A stretch of DNA of 64,000 nucleotides from Macrolepiota albuminosa (Eukaryota > Basidiomycota > Agaricomycetes > Agaricales > Agaricaceae), in NCBI GenBank assembly GCA_027475525.1, contig JAMWFC010000029.1, positions 1,054,001 through 1,118,000 on the forward strand, written 5' to 3'. Below are positions 44,747 to 59,205 of the stretch, one piece after another. Under the pieces are notes generated by a model that did not search any database, was not told where the DNA came from, and was given only the letters and a program-made list of their open reading frames with translations. Each line of letters begins with the position of its first letter. Position 1 is the first letter of the stretch. A program made the position numbers and the translations under genes.

Positions 44747-46978
44747 ATGCCAGCTGTTGTAAAGAACAAAGTCTGTCTAATGTAAGTGTTTACTCGATCG
44801 ACTTCCAGCTGTTTATGACTTGTCGATTGACAGTGTCCACGATGGCTGGGGTGTTGCCAAAGTACCTGGACTTGAGGGGAACGCCATCGAAGCAGGTAGT
44901 ACGACTAACATGGACACTATCGCCAAAGATCATAGCTATCGCCAGCTCGCTGCTCATGGAACTGCAGTGGGTCTAAGTGAAGGACTCATGGGCAACTCCG
45001 AAGTCGGGTATGTAAGTTACGCGTCACAACTTCTATCGCTGAATTCATGAGGTCTTGTTTACAGCCATCTGAATATTGGCGCAGGCCGTGTCGTCTGGCA
45101 GGACATAGTGCGAATCGATGTCTCGATTAAGAAAAGGCAATTCCACAAAAATCCGACTATTCTTGAGAGCTTTGAGAGAGCGAAGAAGGGAAATGGAAGG
45201 TTGCACTTGATGGGCCTGGTGATTCCATCTCATCCGTTATCGATTTTGAGCCATATTATTAATTTTGGTAATAGGTCTCCGATGGTGGCGTTCACTCGCA
45301 CATCAACCATCTCAAGGCGCTTCTTGAAACCGCAAAAGAAGTCGGCGTTCCAAAAACATACGTCCACTTCTTCGGAGATGGTCGTGACACTGCTCCTCGT
45401 TCGGCGGCTGGATATTGTCAGGAACTCCTCGACTTCCTCAAGAAAGAGGAATATGGTGAATTGGCGACGATTGTGGGGAGGTATTACGCGATGGACCGCG
45501 ACAAGCGATGGGAGCGTGTCAAGGTTGCTGTGGATGGTCTCGTTAAAGGAGAGGGAGAAGATGGCAAGGGAGCTGAGGGAGTCGTTGACGTCATCAAGGC
45601 GAACTACGAGAAGGACATTACTGACGAGTTCTTGAAACCGATTATTGTGAATGGCGATCAGGGCCGTGTCAAGGGTATGTTTTTTCTTTGACCTTTCGCC
45701 TTGCATTCTTGAAACCGATTATTGTGAATGGCGATCAGGGCCGTGTCAAGGGTATGTTTTTTCTTTGACCTTTCGCCTTGCATTTTGATTTGGAGTTGAC
45801 AGAGGGCGATACTCTCTTCCTGTTCAACTACAGATCTGATCGTATGAGAGAAATTGCCACCATCCTTGGTAGTCTTGACAAACCAATGGAGGTAGAGGTA
45901 CCTGATAACCTGGTATGTGTCCGAGAGATATTCTACTTGTTTTTCACAATGGTTCTTGCCAGAATATCACCACTATGTCTCGCTACAACGCTGAGTTCCC
46001 CTTCAAAGTTGCTTTCCCCCCTCAGGCAATGACCAACGTCCTTGCTGAATGGCTCAGCAAACAGGGCATCAAACAGGCCCACATTGCAGGTCAGAATCAT
46101 ACTTTTTTTATATTCACTACTTATCTATACTCCAGAGACTGAGAAATACGCTCACGTCACCTTTTTCTTTAACGGAGGTGTTGAGAAACAGTTCGAGAAT
46201 GAAGAAAGACATATGATCGCATCGCCGAAGGTAGCCACCTACGACAAGCTCCCCAAGATGAGCGTGCACGGTGTAGCTGAAAAAGTTGCTCAAGTTCTCA
46301 GGGAGAGGTAGCCACCTACGACAAGCTCCCCAAGATGAGCGTGCACGGTGTAGCTGAAAAAGTTGCTCAAGTTCTCAGGGAGGTGAGCACGAGTTCGTCA
46401 TGTGCAATTTTGCCCCTCCCGACATGGTGCGTCATTCCGTTCCTCTTTCCCTCTCCACTGGCCTTGTTCCCATCATCGAATATTATCACTTCTGTAGGTT
46501 GGCCACACGGGTGTTTATGAAGCCGCGGTCGAAGCTATCACCGAAACCGACGCTGCCGTTGGGACGATTTACAAAGCTGCCCAAGAAGCTGGATACATCC
46601 TTTTGGTCACTGCCGATCACGGAAATGCCGAACAGATGAAAAACCTGGAGACTGGCGCGCCGCATACTGCACACACTACGAATCCCGTCCCGTTCATCAT
46701 GACTGGTGATCCTACTAAACTCAAGTTCGTGATGGATGAGGAGAAGGATGGCGAAGACGAGGTTGAGGAAGGAGCGTTGTGTGATGTTGCACCTACTGTA
46801 CTCGACTTGATGGTAAGCACCACTTGTATTGAAATGTTACACGTCATTTCTCTGACCGTTACCCCCAAGGGTTTGCTCATTCCCGAGGGTGAGTGATATG
46901 GATTTGTTTTATGCATGGTTAGGCTGATCTCGATACTACACAGATATGACTGGCCGCTCTCTGCTTGCAAAAGCGTAG
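44747..46978 (+). CDS. 2,3-bisphosphoglycerate-independent phosphoglycerate mutase
   Basis: Ten exons: 44747-44781, 44834-45007, 45065-45218, 45275-45674, 45803-45912, 45963-46089, 46136-46382, 46498-46812, 46870-46888 and 46944-46978. With one copy of the 46229 duplication removed they total 1539 bases and 512 residues, the normal length. The enzyme (EC 5.4.2.12) interconverts 3- and 2-phosphoglycerate in glycolysis using two Mn ions. Visible landmarks are [34 protein letters not shown] (catalytic Ser), [48 protein letters not shown] and [14 protein letters not shown] second 77-base duplication (45629) repeats the end of exon 4 and its donor but is spliced out if the first donor is used. Confidence 0.93.
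45629..45782. repeat. 77-bp tandem duplication at exon 4/intron 4
   Basis: Copies 45629-45705 and 45706-45782 are identical, repeating 46 coding bases, the donor site and part of the intron of the mutase gene. Confidence 0.97.
46229..46382. repeat. 77-bp tandem duplication in mutase exon 7
   Basis: Copies 46229-46305 and 46306-46382 are identical. Both copies in the mRNA would frameshift the enzyme just after KVAQVLRE; one copy gives the exact family frame. Confidence 0.97.
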
Positions 46979-48614
46979 AAATTTCTAATGGATTTAAATC
47001 GGCAGACTTAGATTAGAATATGCAATTCTCATTCCCTCCTTGAGCCTCGAAGGGTTATCCCAGCGCATTGAAGAAAGCTAACCGCGGTCGGAACCCCCGG
47101 AGGCTACAGCGGTACAGGCACATGATTTTTTTACACTTGCGCGACTTTGGTTCTGCTTTCCTTCTAGACGATTCAGCCAGAAGGGGTCAAATGCACTGCT
47201 CACAATTATGGTTTCAACCCTCATTCGGCTAACATGCGATGAGCCTAATTATGTAGTCCGGAATCCAAAGACGTGGATCGGATGTCAAAGGCCTCATGAC
47301 TTCACCCTGATCCGGATCTACGGAACCATGCGGTAAATCGTCGAAAGTTCCATCGCAAAGTCGTTTGAGAACTTGGATCCAGACCAACACTGGTACCAAG
47401 TGTACACATTCAGACAAGAGAATTTATGCTGACCCGAGCACCCGCTTTGAAAAAGGCTTTCCTAATCTCATTTGATTTTTTTGAGGACGCCACTCCACCC
47501 AGAAATGAATATATCATGTTCAGTTCAGTCGAAAAGTATAAGAATCTGGAATGTGGCTCTCTTGGGGGAACAATAGTCAGTAACTTGCAGCAGGTCTGAA
47601 GGATACCTCCATTCTTGAATCCGATCTCCATATTTCGCGCATCGTCCAGACTGGCCCGGCCAGCACCAATCTACTAGACCGCCAATTGGCTTGGTGCGAT
47701 CCATGGTTCCCTGTTGGTACCAATCTGGATCGTTCTTTAAGTGGAATAATTTTCAGAAACTCAATATCACCAAACATGGAGTGAAGTAGGTCGCACCACT
47801 GGTTTCCTTTTTCATGACGGTCGATTATAGTTGTGTCGAATAACACTTTATGCAATTATAGGTGATCTACATCAAGGTTTGTATGATAAATGACGTTAAT
47901 ACACCCGCGCTCCCTCTTTCACCAAAATCGAGATGGAACGGGTGAATTCGTTAGTAGTAGGACATAGAGTGGAACCTTAATATAAGCCCCTAAATTCCCA
48001 TCCATGGTAGTGTAGTCGATAGGGGCACCCCACGACAATGTGTAGAAAAACGGGGTGAAGAAAAATGATGAAGCCGAGAGAAGGACACCAATAGAAGCTT
48101 CTACCTATGGAATACATATGGTCCGTGACCCAAATACAAAACGTACACGTGCAGCCCTCCGGAAGTAGAGACATGAAAACAGATTTGCCAAGAGAAAATA
48201 AAGAACTTTTGACATTCTTGCCTCATTTGTCGAGAGATCTTCCGGAAGTGCGTCGTAAAATAGAGTTTGCGATGGCTGGAATCTCTGTCAAGAAGAAAAG
48301 AGCGCACCCCATCCCGGCATGAACGGCGCGTGGCGTAAATATGCCAGGACAAATCTAAGGAACAAAACGGCGGGAAAAGAGCTAATCAGAACTATTTATT
48401 GATTGGGATCTCGAGATATACAGAAGCAAAGGATCAGATGCACATATGCATCTGCATGTCAATGGAGCATATTGCAAGACAGTCGAGTAAATATAATGGC
48501 TGAAGTCTTGCTTGCATTATGCTGTTCAGGATGCGGAGACGAAATAAGCATATATTTCTTACGTGGATGTACAAAATTTCGGAATCAATGAATACTGTAG
48601 ATGACTTTCCCCAA
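46979..48614. other. Interval with weak minus-strand coding signal
   Basis: About 1.6 kb. On the minus strand a frame at 47577-47855 reads protein-like (LLHSMFGDIEFLKIIPLK, then LVLAGPVWTMREIW), and further frames lie at 47410-47631 and 47229-47417. I could not join them with confident splice sites or recognise a family. This may be a lineage-specific or decayed gene. Confidence 0.3.
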
Positions 48615-50732
<2,118 letters not shown>

Positions 50733-51183
50733 ACTCAGCGTTGTGAACAGCGACCAACTCTCGGAATTTGGCGGGGAGTAGTGTGACACGGCACGTAACG
50801 ATACGTGTCACGCATAATCAGGTCTGCGTGACCCGTTGATTCACTACCATGGTTTAACTAAGTTTCAAATCGACAAAAAACGCGAGATTTTGGATCAGGC
50901 CTTTCGAATCGATGGTCGCAGTGTTTTGAACACTTCAATTATAAAATATATGAAGCAATATTAATGTGACTTGCATGGCTTCGAGTAAGCAAATCTTAAT
51001 ACAAAATTTAGGGTAACGAAACTTGTATCACTTCCCCTGCAAGCTGCAAGGCTGCTCAAGATCTCAAAGCTTCAGCCCCATGCCGGAAAAGACTCCGGCT
51101 GACGGCAGGCTGCAATATGGTCTATCTCTCACGCTCAAAGGTCAAATGACTTCTAGGTTTTGAGGTCTTTTCACTACTCTCTC
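50733..51183. promoter_or_regulatory. Shared divergent promoter interval
   Basis: These 451 bases separate the start codons of the complex I 49 kDa gene (minus) and the GIT1-type permease (plus). AT-rich sequence (attataaaatatatgaagc) lies near 50940-50957. No defined factor site can be claimed. Confidence 0.45.
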
Positions 51184-53790
51184 ATGCTGCCAAAATCCAG
51201 TATCAAGAGTGTTTCACTGATATTCGCGTAGGTGGACGTGCTGTCTTCTAATGAAGGTTGATTGACTATATTGCCGTCTGGATCACAGTTGTGGGACCGC
51301 TCTGTTCTCAAGTGGTAAGAAGACGTTCAGGATTAATGAAGTCTTTTCAACCATGTTCAACCTTTGTGTTGCTCAAAGGATACTCCAATAGCGTCATTGG
51401 CAGTGGTAAGTCCTTTTTTGTTTATCGAGAGTATCGAAAGACTGATTATCTTGAAAAGTCAATACTCGTTGGTACTAACTGAGAACTTTCACGGTTAAAG
51501 TAACGTTCCAACAGTTCTCAACCGGATCTATGGGTCGGACGTCTTGACGGATAACAACTACAGCACAATCGTAAGCAGCATCAGTTTCGCGGGCTTCGTG
51601 GTTGGCATGCTATTATTCGGTAATGTGCCCGTTGATTCGTTGAAAGCTTGCTTGACCTAGTACGAGCTATTACTTAGGCTTTCTGTCTGACAAAGTTGGA
51701 AGGAAATTTGGGATGGTACACATACTAAATCAGCGGCATGGACGACAACCGACCGTTTTCTAGATGACTTCTAGTGCAATTATCGTCATCTTCTCTGGTT
51801 TATCTGCTGCTTCCTCAGGTGCAAACGGCAGTGTGAAAGGGCTTCTAAACATGTTGTCTGTTATGCGGTCAGTCCTACAAATAAAATAAACCCGGTACTT
51901 CCTCACGTCGAATCAGTTTCTTCCTCGGCATCGGTCTAGGCGCTGAATACCCCTCTGGATCCGTTTCTGCTTCAGAGCAGTCTGAGGAGGAGACCATATC
52001 AAGGAATGCCAGGCACCGTTGGGTTGCTCTAGCAACGAGTAAAGTTACTTTCTCTTATGTCAATCCTTGTCATACATTCTTATTTCCGTGTGCCTCGACA
52101 GATGCGGCGATTGACACGGGTTTTGTCATTTCTGCTTTCGTTCCCCTTGTCCTCTTCTGGATGTGAGGTTTCTTGTTGTCATTGTACCTGGGCTGACAAT
52201 CTTGTATTTCTTTCTAAAAGTTTTGGAAATAATCACCTTAGGGCTGTTTGGCGCATGTCCCTGGGCTTCGGCATGATACCTGCATTGGCGATGTTCCTCT
52301 GGCGTCTTAACATGGACGAACCATTGCGATACAAGAAAGATTCCATGAAGCACACGAAGATTCCGTACCTTCTAGTTATCAGGCGCTATTGGAATCGATT
52401 AGCTGCCATATCCTTCATATGGTGTGTTTTTATGTTGTATTCTACTAGTGTGTTTTAGATTTTTGAACATTGGTTGGTACAGGTTCTTGTATGATCTTAT
52501 CGCGTACGCCTATCCATTTTTTTGAGGTTAACAGATTTGAGAGAGAGATGAACATGCCAGGTTCCCGGCGAGTCAAGGCAATCTCTCAGCTTGTTGCCAT
52601 ATATCTCATCGTCGTTGCTCCTAGTTCGTCATCTACTCATCGATCATCGTGAACAAGTGAGCCATATCGTTTGACATCGCTCTCTGCCGCTTGATCTCTG
52701 GCTAGTATCACAGGCGGATCGGAGGACCTGTCTGTGGTATTCGGCTGGAATGTTGTTATCAAGTGCGCTTTCTCCCCGCCCGTCTTTGAGTTATCGACTT
52801 ACCTTTACTGTCTAGTCTGTTTTACCTGCCAGGTTTTCTTTCCTATCCACTCTTGTCTCTGAACAGTACTGATTATGCGGTAGGATCGATATTGGGTGCC
52901 TTTGTCGTTGATGATCTTGGGCCGAAGGACACTTTAGTGGGTGCATGTCTATTGTGAGGTTCATTGAAGGAGCTGATTTAAAATTAGATGACTGGTCTCG
53001 TGCTTCAAGCAGTAATTGGTTTCGTAATGAGTGGCTTATACGTGCCGTTAGTCGCAACGTCATATAACAAGTCCACAGAGAATATTCACGAGTTTTCAGG
53101 CTCACGAAACACATTTCAGCCTTCGCTGTAAGATGTTTTATCAACATCTGTGAAGACTGCTCATGAGACTGCGAAATAGGTTCTTTATGGGATTTTTTTG
53201 AGTTTCGGAGAGTTTGGACCAGGGGATTGTACAATCATCCTTGCGAGCAAGGCATGCCCGACCGCTGTCAGAGGACATTTTTACGGCATCGCCGCTGCAT
53301 CTGGCAAAGTTGGAGCTTTGATTGGCACCTGGAGTACGTCGCCTGTTGTAGCTTCTATAAATCGAGGAAATTGAGGTTCTTGTAGTATTCCCTCCGATAG
53401 TGAAAGGTTTGCGTTTTTGGATCGAGCACATGTCTTCTACGAAGTTTAACGATTGAAGCGTTTGGTGGCCCAAATACTATAAGAGGGAACACTGGCCCAT
53501 TTTGGATTGGAAGCGGTGAATTTAGAAGATTATGCACATGATGGTGCTCATTTACCTGTGCGATTCAGGTGTCGCTCTTTTGAGCGCTCTTGTGACATTG
53601 GTATGCATTAAGCCATTGTCTCCGGAGGGCATTGAGCGAGAAGACCAGGAGGTATGTTGTTTCCCGGATGTTGTTATAACCATCCTGACTTGTACAATAG
53701 TTCCGAGAATACCTTCAGAAACAAGGATATGACACGAGCAGGATGGGTATGACTGAAGAGGCTGGGAGGATCTCACTGGATAAGGCATGA
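51184..53790 (+). CDS. GIT1-type MFS permease (glycerophosphoinositol/phosphate transporter family)
   Basis: Many short exons. The start (51184) gives [20 protein letters not shown] after splicing of 51231-51291, then [11 protein letters not shown]. Later blocks follow GIT1 order: [181 protein letters not shown], and a cytosolic end [15 protein letters not shown]. About twelve membrane helices are expected. The family moves glycerophosphodiesters or phosphate with protons at the plasma membrane; substrate is inferred. At 52517-52523 a run of seven T precedes a stop, and one T fewer would let the frame reach a plausible donor; this junction is unresolved. Confidence 0.82.
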
Positions 53791-54160
53791 TGATGCAGAA
53801 GTAGTGATATGCTGTGAATTGCAGTCTAATGTGATATGAGTAAGAGAACTTGTGACATTTGATGCTAGACTCTGGATAAATTGAAGAGCTCAAGGAAGAT
53901 CATATGACACTCAAGTACCTCGGACACACCCTCTTCCTCCTGGAGTTCCTATGGATGTCAATGCATGTTCATCTCTTTGTTAGAACTTAGTTCGACACCA
54001 TCAACCTCTCCCGGACTAACACGGTAACTCAGGGTCAACACACTTAATTATGATCTAATATATAGCTATGTACATGTCGACTATACCCTCAGTTACTTAC
54101 ACTGGACTGAGGGTGAGCTCGAGAATATTTTTTTTTAGATGTGATACTAATATCTGTATG
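53791..54160. other. Intergenic, permease 3' flank
   Basis: About 370 bases downstream of the permease. No gene is supported. The AT-rich, CpG-poor transposon cluster starts soon after. Confidence 0.4.
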
Positions 54161-54242
54161 CAGATTTGTCTGTTAGGTATGAAAGAAAATATAGTCACTT
54201 ACACTGCTATAAGAGAATGCCAAGCAGGAAAGATCCAGTAGA

Positions 54243-54590
54243 TCAAGGTCTGCAAAGGGGAGATGTCCAACTCAGCACTCTAACCTTCTTGGCACAGATG
54301 GAACACTGTTGAGGGCAGCAGCTCATACTCATCTTACTCTTGGCCCAGTCAATCTTGGGATTGTGGTCATGCAGCCAGGAGAATTTAAGTATCATATCCT
54401 GCTTTCCTAGGCTGGTGACTGCAAATACAGCATGCTCAGAATGAGTCTGGTAATAAAGGACTAAAATCACCACTGAGTAAATAAATCTAGCTTCATTGCA
54501 TATACCATCAATGTTATAAACAGGAATGGATTGAGAGAGAGGCTGAGTAGTGAGTTAATGTTAAGGAAAAGTTCAGTAGCACCACTATCC
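54243..54590 (-). pseudogene. Ty3/gypsy-type aspartic protease region, decayed
   Basis: Minus strand: VALLDSGATELFLN (retropepsin active site D-S-G-A) near 54550-54590, then after a frame shift IPVYNIDG and further LGKQDMILKFSWLHDHNPK, IDWAK and CCPQQCSIC. This order is typical of the protease part of Ty3/gypsy pol in agaricomycetes. The frame is broken and reverse transcriptase is absent. It lies in opposite orientation to the element that follows. Confidence 0.7.
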
Positions 54591-54837
54591 AGAAGAGCTA
54601 CAATGCTCTGAATCTGCTATGTGTCAGTTGTCTCAATCTCCATATTTGAATTCAGCAAGTTGGGAGAGGGAGAGGAGAGGCAACAACATAGCAACAAAGG
54701 AGGTATTATTTCCAAGCTGGGACATGCAGGCATTGAGGAAGGGAGAAAAAGAGGCCTCAGTTGAAGCTTTGACTGAGGGGGTGTTTTGTACATTGGAAGA
54801 GATGCTTATAGTTTCAGCCAGAAAATCATTAACAGGG

Positions 54838-55012
54838 TGTAACAGATTGTCACAATAGTTACACACATCAATAATGCTGTTACTAGACAGTAGAGTGTTA
54901 CATAAGACAACATCTTGTATTCACTCTAATTCTAGTCAAATCCAATATAGTGGTCTGATTTAGCACTGTGTGATTCACACAAGAAGGTTCTAGCTTGTAA
55001 CCAACAGTTACA
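54838..55012 (+). mobile_element. 175-bp LTR, copy A
   Basis: It starts TGTAACAG and ends CAGTTACA. The copy at 58179-58353 is also exactly 175 bases and collinear. Both are followed by the same T-run leader and gag start. Confidence 0.7.
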
Positions 55013-55121
55013 TTTTTTTTAAATCTTCTGCTATTGGCTTTAGACTCGAGGCTTGTTACTGACTAGGCAACTCATCAAAAACTCTTGACTTCTGTTGGCA
55101 TCATGTTGAAAGTGTGCTTCC

Positions 55122-58100
55122 ATGACTGGCTCTCTTGATCTGGAGCCTCCTTTTCCAGATACAAGTGATCCACCTGTCTCACAAGCTGTGAAAATGCCAG
55201 TTGTGTCTACATACCAGCCCCTGCCAAAGCAGGATAAAAAGTTACCTCACGATACTAGTGTGAGCTTTGAAATGCCAGGTGGACTATCTGTGTCATGGAT
55301 GATGTCCATAGTGAGGCCTGGTAGTAAACCAGAGGAAAGATTCACAGTCTCAGAAGTGTCACTATCAGTGAGTCAGATGCCTTCATTGATGTACCCAGTA
55401 TTGCCTGAGAGCTCATCAGCTCAGTCCAAAGGTTAACCAGATCTCATGCAGTATTTGGAGCTGGTGCAAGGCAGTGCTTTTGTGCACAGCACTCTGTTTT
55501 AGACTGCTCCAACTGAGCAGCATTTGGAGTTTGTGGCAGACATTGCTGCTGGATCAAGACAGTTGTCATTGATGACATATGGGTGGCAGCAAGGACCAGC
55601 AATAAAGGTCAGTAGTAAGAATGACAACATCATATGTCTGGGGCAGGCACCTTTGGTGTCTAAAGACCAGGAGTTAACTGGAGGGGTTGGCAAGCAGCTG
55701 CAGGTGAGGCATGAAGACCTCAGGAAAGTTCTGGATTTAGAATACCTTGTGCAGATTTGACAGAATATATTGAATTGTGTGTATCTTCAAACTTGAAGTT
55801 GTTGAGTATCTCAAGTGCAAGGCAGTCCAAGAGTCAGCAGTCTCAATGGCCATCCCAGCCAACTCAGTAAAATGCAAAATGAGTGTGCACTGATGAGCGC
55901 CATTGATTGCAGATGTAATGGAACTATTGAATGTGCCTTGTCAGGCAAATAAGTCACAGCAAGACTATATTAGGCATCAGAATGCTGCAAATTGTCAACA
56001 GAATGTAAGCAGAGTGCCTCAACAGGCATTATCTGAGGTGGAGACTATGACAACTACTCTGGCAGAGCCAGAAGTGCCAATTGCTGCTCAGGAAGCTAAG
56101 ACACTTCAAAAGCAGGTTACTATCAAGGAAGAGGTGGACAAGGTCACATTCTTGAGGACAAAATGTGACCATGGCACATAGTGCGACATATCCACCTGGT
56201 GGACAATTGAAATGAGCACATTAATTATCAGAAGATGCGCAATCAGGATTTGCACAATCATAGCAAGTCATTAATTGATGACCGAGGGATAGTTTTTGAA
56301 GAGCATGAAGGTGTGATGCCTGTCAATGAGATGCAGCAACAGTTTGCTGCTTGAACTTCTGAACTGGACAAGGATTTGAAGAGTAGTAATAGTAGTAGTG
56401 ATCACTATGACAGGAGAGAGCAGAATCATCACAGTAATAATGGTGGAGGCCATGATTATAAATAGAACAATCAAGACAATAGTAATTGTTGTAATGGTGG
56501 CAGACAGTCTGGTGGACTACTAGCAGATCGAGAAGTAAGGCAATAGCCTACACTATGGCCAGAAAGAATGGCCAACAAACATCTGTTTTACAGCTCCCAA
56601 GCATTCTCTATGCCTGCCCCTTATGATCTGCATAAAAGCATGTCTGAGATGAATGAGGCTATACAGATTTATATGGATTATATGCATGACTATCCTCACC
56701 CAACTGGTGGATGACTCCCTTGGAGTCAGATTTAAGTTCTCTGCAGGGTAAGTCTCCACAAATCTGATGGCAAGCATATACGTGCATATGCTGGAGGGCA
56801 TAAGTTCTTTCAGTTGGAGGACTGGGCCATGGATGTTTGCTACCACCTGGCAGCATGCTGCTATAGTGGCAACAACATGAACCAGGAAAGGATATTTGTG
56901 TTACACAAATTCATGGAAGAAGAGGCTTGGAATTGGTTCCACCACCATGTCCTTCATATCAATTATGATAAATCACATTGGATGTTGAAGAAGTCCTGAT
57001 AGGACTGTATAATTGTTTTGTCAATGCTGCAACAATGCAGAAAAGCAGTATACAATGCTAAAGCTGGCATCTAAATATTCTATGATGACCTAGTAGGTCA
57101 TGCACAGAATATGGCCATCTATTCAAACAAATACATGATTTGAGAGACATTCCTAGATGGAATACCAGCAGATATGAGGAGGGTGTTGATACACAATGAC
57201 AATTTGTCTTCAGAGGTCAACACAGTGACCAAGTTCTTGGCATATGCCATTAGATATGAGCAGTCAACACAAACTACAAATCATTATAAGCAGCATAGTT
57301 CATACTAAAGAATGGTTAACCATCAGGCAGTGAAGGTGGAAACCTTTCTGGCCAAATGGTCAGAAATGGAAAAGAATTGCAACCTATAATTTGTTGTTTG
57401 CAAGATAATTCTGTAGTCCAACAGCCTAGACCAAACTTGATATTTGCCAGCAAAAGATAGTTGACTTTATTTGAATCAAAATTAAGTAGCAGCTAGAGAG
57501 GTTCCAGTGCCTAAAGTGCATATGGTAAGCAAATCCAATGTAGTTGCAGAAGTGACTCAAAAAAAGCCAGTGGAAGACTCCTCTAGATGCTACAATTATA
57601 AGAGGATTGGGCATTTCACCAAAGAATATCCTGCCCCTCCCAAGGTACATATTCATGCAGCCCATACAGCCACAGCTTTGAGTGATGTTGTCAGCAACAA
57701 CAAAGAAGAGGAAGTTATCAAGGAGGCTGAGGAGGAGCTGCAGGAAATGGCTGATGGCTCAGAAGTGGATGATGCTAAAAGCGTCCACATTAATGACAAT
57801 GAATATGTCACAGTGGATGTGTACAACAGTGACTACTACACTTGTAATGACGAGAATAAACACTTGTTTGCACTGACAAAGTGCTGGGAAGATCAGTATA
57901 TCCAGATGAGACATGTAATCCTGCAGAAAGCAACTCATAAGTTGTAGCAGCCACAATATACTCCTGAAGAGAAGGAGTGTCTGGTGACCTATATAGACAT
58001 CAATAGACATTGCAGGACTCAGGAAGTACCACTATGGGCATAACACCTCAGTTTGCTCATGTCAATGCAATATGCATTTATAAGCTGAAGGAGCCATTGA

Positions 58101-58160
58101 TGCTTCAATTAGAGACTGTTAGGAGCTGCACCATGGTGCAATTTGGCACTGAGGTAAGCC
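55122..58160 (+). pseudogene. Ty3/gypsy-like gag and partial protease, decayed
   Basis: Gag-like frames run left to right with many stops. The N-terminal piece starts MTGSLDLEPPFPDTSDPP (55122). A central capsid-like part reads FFQLEDWAMDVCYHLAACCY and EEAWNWFHHHV (about 56810-56960). A degenerate zinc knuckle, RCYNYKRIGHFTKEYP (57587-57634), has Tyr in two Cys positions. A protease-like end reads ITPQFAHVNAICIYKLKEP (from about 58038), where the active-site DSG is lost. C-to-Y changes and the low CpG content fit deamination of methylated DNA. No reverse transcriptase, RNase H or integrase is seen before the next LTR. Confidence 0.7.
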
Positions 58161-58178
58161 TAAAGACATCAGAGATGT

Positions 58179-58353
58179 TGTAACAGGGCATCACACTTAT
58201 TGCATACGTCAACAATGCTGTTACCATACAGTAGAGTGTTATGTAAGATAATATCTTGTATTTACTCTAGTTCTAGTTAAATATGATATAGCGGTCTGAT
58301 TTAGCACTGTGTGATCTATACAAGAAGGTTTTAGCTCATAACCAGCAATTATA
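58179..58353 (+). mobile_element. 175-bp LTR, copy B
   Basis: It starts TGTAACAG and ends CAATTATA (degraded terminus). It is followed by the same leader as copy A and a second gag start, so the order is LTR-gag-LTR-gag rather than a simple element end. Confidence 0.68.
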
Positions 58354-58462
58354 TTTTTTTAAATCTTCTGCTATCAGCTTTAGACTCTAGGCTTGTTACT
58401 GACTAGACAACTCATCAAAAAACTCTTAACTTCTGTTAGCATCATATCAAAAACATGCTTCT

Positions 58463-58652
58463 ATGACTGGCTTTCTTGATCTGGACCCTCCTTTCCCAGA
58501 TACAGGTGATCCATTTGTGTCTCAAGCTGTGAAGATGCAAGCTGCATCTACTTACCAGCTCCTGCTAAAGCAGGATAAAAAGTTACCTTGTGATGCTAGT
58601 GCAAGCTTTGGAATGCTGGGTGGACTATCCATGTCATGGATAATGTCCATTG
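58463..58652 (+). pseudogene. Second gag start, truncated
   Basis: This repeats the 55122 gag start with substitutions (MTGFLDLDPPFPDTGDP). It is cut off at about 58652, where unrelated CpG-containing sequence begins. Confidence 0.72.
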
Positions 58653-58700
58653 TTCCGAGATCTAGAATAAATCAAGGTTTTTCTGTGCAGCGGACTATGT

Positions 58701-59205
58701 GTGGGAAAAATGTCTTCGATTTTTGCCGTCATGTGACTGTGTTTGTTCTCATTGCCATTACTTCCTTCCGGTAAGCGTGGGAATAATGTCTTCGATTTTT
58801 AACGTCATGTGATACTACCGTTCGTCTGTATGGTTACTTAGTCAGCAGTAAACTATGTACGTGTGGGAGTAATGTCTTCACTTTTTAACGTCATGTGATA
58901 CTACCATTTGTCTGTACGGTTACTTAGTCAGCAGTAGACCATGTACGCATGGGAGTAATGTCTTCATTTTTTAACGTCATGTGATACTACCGTACGTCTG
59001 TACGGTTACAGAAATGCGTGGGAATAATGTCTTCGATTTTTAACGTCATGTGATACTACCGTTCGTCTGTACGGTTACTTAGTCAGCAGTAGACTATGTA
59101 CGCGTGGGAGTAATGTCTTCACTTTTTAACGTCATGTGATACTAGTACGGTTACATATATGTGTGGGAATAGTGTCTTCCCTTTTTAACGTCATTTGTTC
59201 CGTAG
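58701..59205 (+). repeat. 86-bp minisatellite, seven units
   Basis: Units begin GTGGGA (one ATGGGA) at 58701, 58777, 58863, 58949, 59018, 59104 and 59163. Full spacing is 86 bases (three times); others are 76, 69 and 59 because parts are missing. A conserved core reads aatgtcttc, then tttttaacgtcatgtgatac. Full units continue with cgtctgtacggttacttagt. The array abuts the truncated gag at 58652. Confidence 0.9.

Noticed and set aside
54633..54866. Zinc-knuckle-like CNYCDNLLHPVND on the minus strand
   Set aside because: It straddles the start of the plus-strand LTR, which is collinear with the other LTR copy, so the Cys/His spacing is probably chance.
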